This document shows positions 16,554 to 25,634 of a DNA stretch of 64,000 nucleotides, one piece after another (within the stretch, counting starts at the first letter, position 1; each line of letters opens with the position of its first letter). The stretch is from assembly GCA_035295125.1 (NCBI GenBank), contig DATGJP010000074.1, positions 1-64,000 on the forward strand, in the 5' to 3' direction. The notes under the pieces were generated by a model, which saw only the letters and a program-made list of their open reading frames with translations, was not told where the DNA came from and ran no database searches. This stretch comes from JAICMB01 sp035295125 (GTDB lineage Bacteria; Acidobacteriota; Terriglobia; Bryobacterales; Bryobacteraceae). A program made the position numbers and the translations under genes.

Positions 16554-17699
16554 GTGCCTTTCATCACTCTCGAAAACACCCGACTCTTTTACCGGCTTGA
16601 GGGCGCTGATAGCCGCCCGTCGCTCGTTCTGTCGCATTCGCTTGGCGTCGACCATGGTATGTGGGACCCGCAGATGCCCGCACTTCTCGATCATTTCCGG
16701 GTGCTTCGCTACGACACACGCGGACATGGCGCCTCGGATGTACCGCCCGGCGAATACACGCTCGAACGCCTCGGCCGCGACGTTATTGGCCTGCTCGATG
16801 CGTTGGGGATCGGGAAAGCGGCTTTCTGCGGCCTCTCGATGGGCGGCATGATCGGGCAGTGGCTCGGTGCGAATGCGACCGAACGGTTAACGCATCTCGT
16901 GCTCGCCAACACGTCGCCCTTCACCGGACCGGAAGGAATGGAAGCGCGCCGCAAAGCGGTTCTGGACTCAGGGATGGGCGCCGTGGAGGCAACAGTTCTG
17001 GGGCGCTTTTTCCAGCCCGAAACCGCGACCCGGGCTCCGGCCCGCTACGATTCGACGCGGAGGACGCTGCTCGCGACAAATCCCGCGGGATACGCCGGGT
17101 GTTGTGCCGCCGTTCGCGACATGGACAACCGGGCGTTGCTGAAAAGAATCGCGACTCCTACATTGATCATCGCGGGCGACCGGGACGTCTCTACGCCGTG
17201 GGAGGGTCATGGCGAGCTCCTTGCTCGCGAAATCGCGCATGCTAAGGTGGTCCACCTGCCGACCGCGCATCTGTCAAACCTCGAACGACCGCACTCATTC
17301 AGCGCGGCGGTGCTTGGCTTTCTGCTCCCCGACGTACCCGCCGACCGGCTTGAAACCGGTTTCACGAGCCGCCGGGCCGTGCTCGGCGATGAGCACGTTG
17401 ATAAAGCGATCGCAAACACCGGCGACTTTACGCGCGATTTTCAGGAATTGATCACTCGTTATGCGTGGGGAACCATTTGGGCGCGCCCGGGCCTGGACCA
17501 TTCGACGCGCCGCCTGCTTGCCTTGACCGCAATCGCAGCGCTCGGACACTGGAAGGAATTCCGCATGCATGTCCGCACGGGACTGGCGCACGAACTGGAG
17601 CCCTCGGACTTGAAGGAAGCACTCCTGCAACTCGCAATTTATGCGGGAGTTCCGGTCGCCAATCACGCCTTCCGTATCGCGGCCGAAGAGCTTTCCTGA
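16554..17699 (+). CDS. pcaL: 3-oxoadipate enol-lactonase / 4-carboxymuconolactone decarboxylase fusion
   Basis: The protein has 381 residues and is a natural fusion. Residues 1-258 are an alpha/beta-hydrolase lactonase (PcaD). The nucleophile is Ser95 in FCGLSMGGM, the acid is Asp in IIAGDRDVSTP, and the base is His in VVHLPTAHLSNLERP. Residues about 262-381 are the CMD-type decarboxylase (PcaC), with ITRYAWGTIWARPGLDHSTR and EALLQLAIYAGVPVANHAF. Together they turn 4-carboxymuconolactone into 3-oxoadipate. The GTG start at 16554 follows GAGGAGAATAGCC, two bases after the pcaB stop. The fusion is known from other bacteria as PcaL. Confidence 0.93.
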   Translation: MPFITLENTRLFYRLEGADSRPSLVLSHSLGVDHGMWDPQMPALLDHFRVLRYDTRGHGASDVPPGEYTLERLGRDVIGLLDALGIGKAAFCGLSMGGMIGQWLGANATERLTHLVLANTSPFTGPEGMEARRKAVLDSGMGAVEATVLGRFFQPETATRAPARYDSTRRTLLATNPAGYAGCCAAVRDMDNRALLKRIATPTLIIAGDRDVSTPWEGHGELLAREIAHAKVVHLPTAHLSNLERPHSFSAAVLGFLLPDVPADRLETGFTSRRAVLGDEHVDKAIANTGDFTRDFQELITRYAWGTIWARPGLDHSTRRLLALTAIAALGHWKEFRMHVRTGLAHELEPSDLKEALLQLAIYAGVPVANHAFRIAAEELS

Positions 17700-18066
17700 A
17701 TCTCGACGTGCGGGATTCCATCCATCAAGCAATCAATGTATTCATCGTTCACGTACACCATGAACCGGAGAGTTTCAATGGTGCGATGACCCGGGAAGCG
17801 GTTGCGGCGCTGACAACCGCGGGAGTCATGGGCTTCAATCCGGTCTCCGATCAGCGGAACTTCACGACGGTGAGCAACCCCGAGACCCTGCGCTCGATGA
17901 GTATGATGAGAATCTGGTGCTCAAGAGGGCTGCAGGCGCTGCAGCACTCTGAAGACGAGCGGCAGGGTGCTCTCCAACGGTAGTTCCGGTACTGACATTA
18001 CCTTGACTAGTACCCCTAGGAGTTTGTCCTATAAGCCGTCATCCTGCATAGTTATATCAATAACCG
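17700..18066. other. intergenic gap with possible gene remnant
   Basis: There is no intact gene in these 367 bases. An open stretch around 17786-17983 (MTREAVAALTTAGVMGFNPV, then SDQRNFTTVSNPETLRS) has coding-like composition. Near 17900 a shifted frame reads LDEYDENLVLKRAAGAAAL and stops, as if a short gene had been broken by a frameshift. No homologue is recognised. The last 60 bases before 18067 are more AT-rich and probably carry the promoter of the repeat protein (TTGTCC at 18024 and CATAGT at 18047, spaced 17). Confidence 0.3.
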
Positions 18067-19680
18067 ATGCCAACCACCGCCGTCCGTTGTGCAATTCTCC
18101 TCGCGGCCTCATATTTAGGGGTGACGGCGACGACCCTTACAGCAACACTCCCGGAGTTTAGTGGGCCGTACCAACCGACGGGGCCATTTCCTCAACCTGC
18201 TGTGACCGTCGGGACGTTTACTTACACGATTCCGGCGGGCGAGCACATCATCGCGGCAGTGATTAACGGCGAATTCGGCAACTCGTTTTTCCCCGATACG
18301 GCGGGAGTCGACGTGTATGCCGGCGGAGTCATCATTGCACGGTGCGTACAACTCACCAATTGCGACACGACCTTGACAGCTCCATCGCCGTTCAGTTTCA
18401 CGTTCAGTCCAGTGGACTTCTCCAACCTCACCTCAGGCATGCTGCAGGTCACGGCCATTCAAACCGGCGGGAACTACATCCGGCTGAGCCAGTTGAAACT
18501 GACGATTGTGACCTCAGGAAGCGCGGTAGCGGGACTTCGTTTCGTGCCGTTAGCTCCATGCCGGGTCCTGGACACTCGTAATGCCACGGGGCCTTATGGC
18601 GGGCCTCGGATGGCGGCCGGCGGAACTCGCGACGTGGCTGTTCCGCAGAGTCCGTGTGGCGTCCCTGGCGGCGCCCAAGCCTACTCGTTCAACGTGACGG
18701 TTGTGCCACCGGGGCCGCTCGGGTACCTGACGATCTGGCCGGCGGGACTCTCGAGGCCGACCGTTTCAACGCTCAATTCCCTGGACGGGCGTATCGTCGC
18801 CAATGCGGCTATCGTACCCACAGCCACCTCAGGGGCGATCAGCCTGTTCGTCAGCGACGCGACCGACGTGATTCTCGACGTCAATGGCTACTTCATTCCT
18901 GATACCGGACAGACCACGATGGCGTTCTATCCTGTGTCGCCGTGCCGTCTTATCGATACGAGAGGAGCAGGATTCAGCGGGGCTTTTGGTCCTCCCGCTC
19001 TGCTCGGAGGGGCGAGCCGCAGTTTCGCGATTCCCGCCAGCGGCTGCAACGTGCCCGCAACTGCGCAGGCGTTCTCTTTCAACGTCACGGCCGTGCCTCA
19101 TGGACCGTTGGGATATATGACCATTTGGCCCACCGGCCAGACGCAGCCCTTGGTCTCGACTTTGAATTCGACCGATGGAAGCGTGGTGGCGAATGCGGCT
19201 ATCGTGCCGTCGGGTAGTGGGGGATCGGTAAGCCTGTTTGTGACCAATGACACCGATGTCGTGATCGACATTAACGGCTATTTCGCTCCGCCGGGATTCG
19301 CGGGTGCGGAACTCTTCTATCCCGTGACACCGTGCCGGGTCGCCGATACGCGTGGCGGTTTCGCCGGGCCCTTCGGACCGCCCACGATGAGCGCCAACGC
19401 TTCACGCGACGTTCCTGTGCCGACCAGTTCGTGCGGGCTGCCTCCCACTGCCCAGGCGTACGCGTTGAATGTCACCGTGGTTCCGTCCGGACCTCTGAAT
19501 TACCTGACGGCCTGGCCCACCGGTAAGACACAGCCGCTGGTCTCGACGCTCAATTCGCCGAAGGGTAACATTGTGGCGAACGCCGCTCTCGTGCCTGCGG
19601 GAACAGGCGGTTCGGTCAGCTTCTTCGTGACCGATCTCACCGACCTGATTCTCGATATTAACGGCTACTTTGCACCGTAG
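18067..19680 (+). CDS. secreted protein with three ~130-residue tandem repeats
   Basis: The protein has 537 residues. A signal peptide (MPTTAVRCAILLAASYLGVT) precedes a unique domain of about 150 residues (YTIPAGEHIIAAVINGEFGN). Three tandem repeats begin near residues 157, 285 and 415. Each opens [FY]xPxxPCRxxDTR, passes a second Cys (SPCGVP, SGCNVP, SSCGLP), continues AQAYSFNVTxVPxGPLGYLT, then VSTLNSxDGxIVANAAIVP, and ends DVILDVNGYF. Two cysteines per repeat suggest one disulfide per module. The architecture is common in acidobacterial exoproteins of unknown function. It is likely extracellular and beta-rich, perhaps adhesive. Confidence 0.8.
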   Translation: MPTTAVRCAILLAASYLGVTATTLTATLPEFSGPYQPTGPFPQPAVTVGTFTYTIPAGEHIIAAVINGEFGNSFFPDTAGVDVYAGGVIIARCVQLTNCDTTLTAPSPFSFTFSPVDFSNLTSGMLQVTAIQTGGNYIRLSQLKLTIVTSGSAVAGLRFVPLAPCRVLDTRNATGPYGGPRMAAGGTRDVAVPQSPCGVPGGAQAYSFNVTVVPPGPLGYLTIWPAGLSRPTVSTLNSLDGRIVANAAIVPTATSGAISLFVSDATDVILDVNGYFIPDTGQTTMAFYPVSPCRLIDTRGAGFSGAFGPPALLGGASRSFAIPASGCNVPATAQAFSFNVTAVPHGPLGYMTIWPTGQTQPLVSTLNSTDGSVVANAAIVPSGSGGSVSLFVTNDTDVVIDINGYFAPPGFAGAELFYPVTPCRVADTRGGFAGPFGPPTMSANASRDVPVPTSSCGLPPTAQAYALNVTVVPSGPLNYLTAWPTGKTQPLVSTLNSPKGNIVANAALVPAGTGGSVSFFVTDLTDLILDINGYFAP

Positions 19681-19717
19681 ACAGCCACTGACTGCTGTCC
19701 ACGGAAACGGTCGTAAC

Positions 19718-19755
19718 GCAGCCTTCAGGCTGCCAATATGCCGGCTGAAGCCGGC
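19718..19755. repeat. pair of opposed REP-like hairpins
   Basis: GCAGCC-TTCA-GGCTGC at 19718-19733 and GCCGGC-TGAA-GCCGGC at 19740-19755 are two perfect six-pair hairpins six bases apart. Their loops are reverse complements, so the second is an inverted relative of the first. This is the layout of a bacterial interspersed mosaic element. It lies between the converging repeat-protein and kinase genes. Confidence 0.65.
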
Positions 19756-19853
19756 GGTACTGGCATTGCACGCCACACGCAGGTGGCCGAATACCTTGGT
19801 TGGGCTATGCTGCTTTGCGGAGCAGGCATTCAGCTGGTCGTCATGGACGTGTT

Positions 19854-22262
19854 TCACTTCCGTGACGCTGCCAGGCGTTCCGTGACCCATTCGGCCCGAT
19901 GGACCCAACCCTCACCGAGCTGCCGGTACATTGCTTCACTCTTAGCCAGAATCGGGATTGCTGCGTCATACTGCCCCGCCCCGGTAAACGCGACGCCAAT
20001 TCGCTCCATCGACTCCGCTCGCCACGGATCCACCTCTTCCCTGTGTGCCTCCTCCGCCATTTCCAGCGATTCGCGCGCGTACCTCCCGGCCTCTTCGAAC
20101 CTCCCGGAGCGCGCCAACACCTCGGACGCCGCCTTCAAGGAATACCAGAGAAAGTCCACTTCATGGGTCCAATTCCTACGTATCACAGGCATGGCCTCGC
20201 GCAGTTGTGTCATCGCTGCAGCAGTTTCGCCCATAGCCGCACGGAATCGCGCCCACTCCAAACTTGCGGTTGCGGCTTCCAGACTGCCCGCGCCATAACG
20301 GCCAAGGATCAATTCATAACGTTGCCGCGCGATGTCCCGCGCCGTAGCGAAATTCAGCCGCAGCGCGACCGACCCCGCCTGTACATAGAGAACTTCAAGG
20401 TTCGCCTCCAGCGATGGCACCGCCGCCGCTGCTTCCAGCAGAATCGCATCGGACTCCGAAAACCGCCCCTCGCCGGCGAGCGCTTCGCCCAACTCGGCCC
20501 TGGCTATGGTTAACTCGTCCTTCGGCACCGCCGGGTCGCGCTGTCCAATCGCCACCGCCTCCTCCAGAAGTCTTCGCGCCTCGGCGAGCCGGTGTGGCGA
20601 CGCCAGAATGAGGCTATGGCCGAGATCCCGTCGCATGCGAAACTCCCAGAGTGCCGGGGCCTTGTGACCCAATCGCTGAAGGGAGGCCAGCGCCTGTTCG
20701 AATAAAAGGGTGGCGTTGTATAAATGGCCGCTCACATGCTCGTTAGCGGCCATAATCCAGAGAGCGATTGCCGCTTGCCGGTGATCACCTAGTGCCCGAA
20801 AGGTTCCCAGCGCCTTCTCCAACTGGGTTTTTGCGTGGTCCGGCCGATGCATCGTGGTATAACTCGCCCCCAGATTCATGCGTAGCGCAGCTTCGGTGGC
20901 CGGGTCGTCCTTCCAGCTTTTCTCGAGTTCCGGCTCCGACGCCTCCAGCATCTGCAGGATCGTCGAATCGCTGCCGAATCGCGTACCCGAGGAAAGCATG
21001 TCTTTCAGAAACCGGCTTACCTTCTCGGCTTTCACTGCTTCGGCCCGGGCCGTTCTCGCTTGACCGATGGCCACCAGGGCAGCGGCGCAGAGTCCCATCA
21101 CGAAAAGTGTGCCGGCTCCCACCGGAATCCAATGCCGGCGTGCGAGTTTGGCAGCCCGATAGAGCACAGTTTGCGGCCGCGCGGAAACGGGACGGCCGTC
21201 AAGCGAATTCTCCAGGTCGGACGCCAAGAGACGAACCGATTCATAGCGTCTTGCCGGATTGCTTTCGAGAGCTTTCAAGGCGATCGCCGTAAGGTCGCCT
21301 CTCAGAACCCGGGCAAGCCGGTGGCGCGGCGCCGAGCGTAGTTCAGCAGCCTCCTCAGTAATGGCGGCCGAAGGAGCCGTTGCGGGAGCATCGCCGATGG
21401 CACGCTTGAGTTTGCTGATCGCCGAGGTAGGATCGCCGAAGGGCCACGCGCCTGTTAGGAGTTCATATAGCACTACCCCTAAGGAAAAGACGTCGCTTCC
21501 TATGCCGACACGCTCACCGCGAAGCTGCTCCGGGCTGGCATAGCGGGCGGTGAATATCGGCAGACAGGTCGCCGTAGCCTCATCCTCACCCGCCTGGAGA
21601 GAGGCGGTTCCGAAATCGAGAAGTTTTACGATGCCATCCGAACTCACCAGAATGTTGCCAGGTTTCAGGTCGCGATGCACGATCAGGTTGCGATGGGCGT
21701 AATCGACTGCATCGCAAAGCTGCAGGAACAGGCGGAGCCGTTGTTCCACGGCGAGCCGGCGGTCGTCGCAATACTGATCGATCGTCTGACCTTCGACGAA
21801 CTCCGTGACAAGGTACGGGTCCCCGGCAGACGACACGCCACCATCGAGCAGCCGCGTAATGTTGTTGTGGCTCAGCGAAGCAAGGAGCTGGCGCTCGGTC
21901 TCGAACCGGCGCAGAAACTCGCGGCCGCTCAGGTGGGTCGCCATTACCTTTAACGCGGTGGTCTGCTCGAATTGCCCGTCCACGCGGACAGCCCGATACA
22001 CAGTGCCCATGCCGCCCCTGCCGACCAGCGCAACCGCCCGATAGGCACCGAACCGCGCTGCGGGAAGCGGGACATCGGCGCGGCCGGGATGTGGTGCAGC
22101 GCTGTTCGCTATCTCGTCATTGGCATCGAGCAATGACAACACTTCGTCGCATAGGGATGAATCCGGGCCGCATCGCGCTTCCAGCCATTCCCGCCGGTTG
22201 ACTGCCGCTGGCAGGCAAGCCGCGTCGTGGAACAAGCCTTCGACTTGTTGGATACGGGACAT
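19854..22262 (-). CDS. serine/threonine protein kinase with C-terminal TPR region
   Basis: The protein has 802 residues. The N-terminal ~65 residues resemble the helical segment found before these acidobacterial kinases. The PknB-type kinase domain spans about residues 72-360: glycine loop GRGGMGTVY at 81, Lys105 in ALK, catalytic HRDLKPGN at 196-203 and DFG at 216-218. One membrane helix (about 379-400, GTLFVMGLCAAALVAIG) follows. The remaining 400 residues are periplasmic TPR-like helices (LRMNLGASYTTMHRPDHAKT and later LESLQR-type units). It is paired with the ECF-like sigma gene at 23010 in the usual order but separated by a plus-strand insert. The ATG at 22262 is preferred over a TTG at 22280. 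Confidence 0.9.
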   Translation of the reverse strand: MSRIQQVEGLFHDAACLPAAVNRREWLEARCGPDSSLCDEVLSLLDANDEIANSAAPHPGRADVPLPAARFGAYRAVALVGRGGMGTVYRAVRVDGQFEQTTALKVMATHLSGREFLRRFETERQLLASLSHNNITRLLDGGVSSAGDPYLVTEFVEGQTIDQYCDDRRLAVEQRLRLFLQLCDAVDYAHRNLIVHRDLKPGNILVSSDGIVKLLDFGTASLQAGEDEATATCLPIFTARYASPEQLRGERVGIGSDVFSLGVVLYELLTGAWPFGDPTSAISKLKRAIGDAPATAPSAAITEEAAELRSAPRHRLARVLRGDLTAIALKALESNPARRYESVRLLASDLENSLDGRPVSARPQTVLYRAAKLARRHWIPVGAGTLFVMGLCAAALVAIGQARTARAEAVKAEKVSRFLKDMLSSGTRFGSDSTILQMLEASEPELEKSWKDDPATEAALRMNLGASYTTMHRPDHAKTQLEKALGTFRALGDHRQAAIALWIMAANEHVSGHLYNATLLFEQALASLQRLGHKAPALWEFRMRRDLGHSLILASPHRLAEARRLLEEAVAIGQRDPAVPKDELTIARAELGEALAGEGRFSESDAILLEAAAAVPSLEANLEVLYVQAGSVALRLNFATARDIARQRYELILGRYGAGSLEAATASLEWARFRAAMGETAAAMTQLREAMPVIRRNWTHEVDFLWYSLKAASEVLARSGRFEEAGRYARESLEMAEEAHREEVDPWRAESMERIGVAFTGAGQYDAAIPILAKSEAMYRQLGEGWVHRAEWVTERLAASRK

Positions 22263-22367
22263 GGATTCTAGAGTACTCAATCAATACAGCGGCGAATGAG
22301 CGGAAATCGCCTCAACTGCCGAATCAGGAATAAAATCGCTGCGAATCCCCAAAACGATGAGGCGTTT

Positions 22368-22469
22368 ATGTGTGATCTGGCGCTGTGTCTAGTAGACGGC
22401 GCACGGGCCAAACTCGACGCTTTCAATCCAAACCACAAGAGGAGCGATCGTCAGCCATATGCAGCTTGA
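22368..22469 (+). CDS. possible 33-residue leader ORF
   Basis: This short frame starts MCDLALCLVDGARAKLDAFN and ends RQPYAA. It has GAGG six bases before its ATG, and its stop overlaps the start of the following membrane-protein gene (22459). That overlap would allow translational coupling. There is no homology that I recognise, and length alone gives little statistical support. It could be a leader peptide for the next gene, a small secreted-peptide precursor, or chance. Confidence 0.3.
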   Translation: MCDLALCLVDGARAKLDAFNPNHKRSDRQPYAA

Positions 22470-22974
22470 AGATTTCTTCCCCAGATCCGGCAACTGGAAT
22501 TTTGACACGTGCAGCGGTATCAGCGGGAGTCTGGGCCCCGTCGCTGTCGGGGCAGGAACGATAGTAATCAAGAACGGGGGTGACCGCTGTTCTTTCGGCG
22601 CTCTCTACGGCGGTGGCAGTTTCAGCCCGCTGCCGGCATCGTTGACGTTTTCGACGGAGAGTATGCCGTCAGGAGGGAAACTCCTGATCTCACCGGGCGT
22701 CGATGCGAATGATACGGACTTTTCGGGGGCCTGCGTGATCGCCGGGAAAGAGGCGGCGATGGCTCTGGGCGGACAGATCATGCTTGCATTTGTGGGAGGT
22801 AGCGAGCTGGTGTTGTCGATGTTAGCGGCTTCCGGGCCTCTCGGTTGGGCAGTCTACACCGCCGGGTTCTTCAAACTCTTCAAAGGAGTGATACTCATCG
22901 CCGGTTCCGTCGCAGGCGTTACCGCTGGTCTAGGGGTCTATCGCGGCCATCTGTTCAACGCGACCTACCGGTAG
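22459..22974 (+). CDS. hypothetical protein with C-terminal membrane segments
   Basis: The protein has 171 residues and no recognised family. The N-terminal half is Gly/Ser-rich and beta-like (NWNFDTCSGISGSLGPVAVG, KNGGDRCSFGALYGGGSF). Two to three hydrophobic segments follow (GQIMLAFVGGSELVLSMLAA, GWAVYTAGFFKLFKGVILIA, GSVAGVTAGLGVYRG). There is no signal peptide, so a C-terminally anchored membrane protein is plausible. It has no Shine-Dalgarno of its own; an overlapping 33-codon frame just upstream does. It sits on the plus strand between a sigma factor and its kinase partner, both on the minus strand, which marks it as an insertion into that module. Confidence 0.5.
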   Translation: MQLEDFFPRSGNWNFDTCSGISGSLGPVAVGAGTIVIKNGGDRCSFGALYGGGSFSPLPASLTFSTESMPSGGKLLISPGVDANDTDFSGACVIAGKEAAMALGGQIMLAFVGGSELVLSMLAASGPLGWAVYTAGFFKLFKGVILIAGSVAGVTAGLGVYRGHLFNATYR

Positions 22975-23009
22975 AAGCATTTGGGTTCCGGCTCCAGGCG
23001 TTCGAAGCT

Positions 23010-23615
23010 TCATGCCAGGTTGTGCCGGACGTTGTTTGCGTCCCGCGGATTAAGCCGGCGGTATAGCCAGGCCTTCGCGAATTGCAGATCCCGGTCGACC
23101 GTGGCGCCGGCAATACTCAACACCTCGGCCGCCTCATCATTCGTGCATCCGAGGAAGTACCGCAGCTCGATCACGCGCGCCTTGCGCTCGTCCAACGCTT
23201 CCAGTTGGTCGAGCGCCTGGTCGAGCCAGAGCATGTCGTCTCCGGTGGCGTCGATCCACGCGATCTCGTCGTGGAGAGCAACCCGGTCCGCCGATCCGGG
23301 ACGCTTGGAAGCCTTGGCCTGCCGCGCATAGTCGATGAGGATCAGCCGCATCAGCCGCGCTGCAAACGCATAGAAGTGCAGTCGATCTGTGAGTCGAACG
23401 CCTTGGATCTGAGCAAGCCGCAGGTAGAGCTCATTCACGAGCCCGGTGGCTTCCAGCGTGTGTCCGGCGCGCTCCTTTCGCAGGTACCCGGCAGCGATCC
23501 CGCGCAAATCGTCGTACGCAGCCGACGCGACTCGGGCAAGCGCCTCCTGATCGCCGTCGTGCCAGCGGTGCAAAAGCTTCGTTATGTCGGGCGGCAGGGA
23601 CTCGCTCGCAGACAT
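23010..23615 (-). CDS. ECF-type RNA polymerase sigma factor (acidobacterial/planctomycete SigK-like group)
   Basis: The protein has 201 residues with sigma-2 and sigma-4 regions. Region 2 includes VNELYLRLAQIQGVRLTDRL and HFYAFAARLMRLILIDYARQ. Region 4 is RVIELRYFLGCTNDEAAEVL with the helix-turn-helix SIAGATVDRDLQFAKAWLYR. This is the group typically encoded next to a Ser/Thr kinase, which is the case here, and it recognises promoters under kinase-linked control. No anti-sigma factor is present. The sigma-kinase gap is about 750 bases because a plus-strand gene intervenes. Confidence 0.9.
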   Translation of the reverse strand: MSASESLPPDITKLLHRWHDGDQEALARVASAAYDDLRGIAAGYLRKERAGHTLEATGLVNELYLRLAQIQGVRLTDRLHFYAFAARLMRLILIDYARQAKASKRPGSADRVALHDEIAWIDATGDDMLWLDQALDQLEALDERKARVIELRYFLGCTNDEAAEVLSIAGATVDRDLQFAKAWLYRRLNPRDANNVRHNLA

Positions 23616-23870
23616 GGCCTCGGTAGCGACATTCTACCCGATTCCGAAACGCACGCACTTTTTGCCCCGCCGTACTCGACTCATTACTCTGATTCGTCGA
23701 TGTGCTTGTGAGTTCGAGCAGCTCTTCGAGCAATCCATCGCAAGGTTCGTCATTAGCGGCTGTATTACTTGAGCCGATGCGAGAAATCGGCTTCAACTAT
23801 TGCATCGATGAAGGGTCGATCGATGCATTTTAACCAACCAAGCGCCAGGTTTGAACGCTTCCACAGCCTA

Positions 23871-25634
23871 CTACTGGACGGATAGATACTCGACCGGCTT
23901 TTCCAGCAGTGCCGTGGGATCGGGTGTGGGATCGTGGATTGTAAACTTGAACGTGGAGCCAAGACCCGGCTGCGATTCGACCCAGATGCGGCCGCCATGG
24001 TGTTCGACAATCTTGGCGCAGGTTGCCAGGCCGATGCCGGTGCCGGGATATTCCGAGCCGTGCAAACGCTGGAACACGCCGAAGATCCGCTTTTGTTGCT
24101 CTGGCGGAATCCCGATTCCGTTGTCGCGTACTTCGAATAGCCACTCCTGCGGAATCCGCGAAGCCAGGATGTCGATGCGAGGCGATTGATCGCCACGATA
24201 TTTGATTGCGTTGCTGACCAGGTTCTGGAACAACTGCACCAGTTCCACCTCATCGGCGAGCAAGCTTGGAAGCTCTCCGAAATTCACCTTCGTTCCGCTA
24301 TTCTCGATGGCCACATGCAGGTTGTTCAGGGCCATCTCCAACACCTGGTTACAGCTAATCAGGACGCGCGGGTTCTTGGACCGGCCGATGCGCGAGTAGG
24401 CCAGAAGATCGCGGACCAGCGCCTGCATGCGATCCGCGCCCTTGACGGCATAGTCGATGAACTCCAGGGCTGTCGCGTCGAGCTGGCTGTGATAGCGCTT
24501 GCGCAAGAGCTCCATGAAATTTCGAATCGTCCGCAGAGGCTCCTGCAAGTCATGCGATGCCGCATAAGCGAACTGTTCCAGATCAGTATTGGAACGCGCC
24601 AATGAGGTGTTGGCCTCCTTGAGCGCATGTTCGGCTCTGCGACGCTCGCCGATCTCGGCTTTAAGGGCCTGGTTGGCTTTCGCTAATTCCGCGGTTCTCT
24701 CGCGCACGCGGTCTTCCAACTGCGCGTGGGCTTTGCGGAGTGCCTCCTGGGCTTCGGTCCGCTCGCGGATTTCCTGTTCGAGAATAGCGTTCGCCCTCGC
24801 CAGTTCCCGAGTGCGTTCCTCGACGCGTTTTTCCAATTCATCGCGAGCGGCATTCAGCTCCGAACGCTGCCGGGCCAGCCGAGCCATGGCATTGTTGAAA
24901 GCGAACGTCACCGTCCCCACTTCGTTTCTCGTGGTAATCGGCACCGGTTTGTCAAGGCGGTCCTGCGAGAGGCGTTCCGCGCCTCGCAATAACAGCCGTA
25001 AGGGGCGGGTGATGGTGGCCGCGAGCAGGATGGCAAACGCTGTACCGACCAGAACCGCAAAAAGGATATAGAGCGCGCCAGACCGCGTCACGTATTCCAG
25101 GTGCTGCTCGTCGGGCGAGCGGTCGATTCCCAGCCAGGCCCACGCAAGCGTGTGGTTACCGACGGTGATTGGGGTTACGGCCTGCACGTTGAGGGGACTG
25201 TCGTAGATCAGCTTCGCCGCCGGCGGCCCACTGAACACGCTCAGACTGACGGGGTCGTGAAGATACTGACCGGACTTCGAGTGATCGCTGTGTGCGAGGA
25301 TACGCCCTTTGATGTCCGTCACCATGGCATAGCGAACCGTGTGGTCGCGGAGAAAAGCGTCGACCACTTCGGACAGCCCGGCCAGATCGTCCACAATTAC
25401 GTAAGGAATGCTGCTGGTAGCCAGCAGACCATCTTGAAATAGGACCCGCGTCTTGGCGCGCTCGGCGAGAAAGCTTCGCTGCCGATACGAGACGTCGATT
25501 ACGAAGATGCTCATCAGAAGCAGGTGTACCAGCGCGACGCCCAGAATGAGCTGGTTGCGGATCGACTTGCGCGGCGATCGCGCCGTAAAGGCCTTTTCGA
25601 CCGATTCCCGCTTCGACCGGATGCGAATCTTCAT
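23871..25634 (-). CDS. membrane sensor histidine kinase (HAMP, coiled coil, HisKA, HATPase)
   Basis: The protein has 587 residues. A first membrane helix (NQLILGVALVHLLLMSIFVI) and a periplasmic sensor domain of about 140 residues lead to a second helix (ALYILFAVLVGTAFAILLAA), a HAMP domain (TITRPLRLLLRGAERLSQDR) and a long coiled coil with the repeated pattern ERTRELARANxxLEQEIRER. The H-box is YAASHDLQEPLRTIRNFMEL. The ATP-binding domain has NAIKYR, DNGIGIPPEQQKRIF and GTGIGLATCAKIVEHHGGRI. No receiver domain or response regulator is nearby. ATG 25634 overlaps the stop of the PhnD-like gene by four bases, so this kinase probably responds to that protein's ligand. Confidence 0.92.
   Translation of the reverse strand: MKIRIRSKRESVEKAFTARSPRKSIRNQLILGVALVHLLLMSIFVIDVSYRQRSFLAERAKTRVLFQDGLLATSSIPYVIVDDLAGLSEVVDAFLRDHTVRYAMVTDIKGRILAHSDHSKSGQYLHDPVSLSVFSGPPAAKLIYDSPLNVQAVTPITVGNHTLAWAWLGIDRSPDEQHLEYVTRSGALYILFAVLVGTAFAILLAATITRPLRLLLRGAERLSQDRLDKPVPITTRNEVGTVTFAFNNAMARLARQRSELNAARDELEKRVEERTRELARANAILEQEIRERTEAQEALRKAHAQLEDRVRERTAELAKANQALKAEIGERRRAEHALKEANTSLARSNTDLEQFAYAASHDLQEPLRTIRNFMELLRKRYHSQLDATALEFIDYAVKGADRMQALVRDLLAYSRIGRSKNPRVLISCNQVLEMALNNLHVAIENSGTKVNFGELPSLLADEVELVQLFQNLVSNAIKYRGDQSPRIDILASRIPQEWLFEVRDNGIGIPPEQQKRIFGVFQRLHGSEYPGTGIGLATCAKIVEHHGGRIWVESQPGLGSTFKFTIHDPTPDPTALLEKPVEYLSVQ

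Noticed and set aside
19680..19853. Repeated hairpins considered as a CRISPR array
   Set aside because: Only two short palindromes, no regular spacers and no cas genes nearby.
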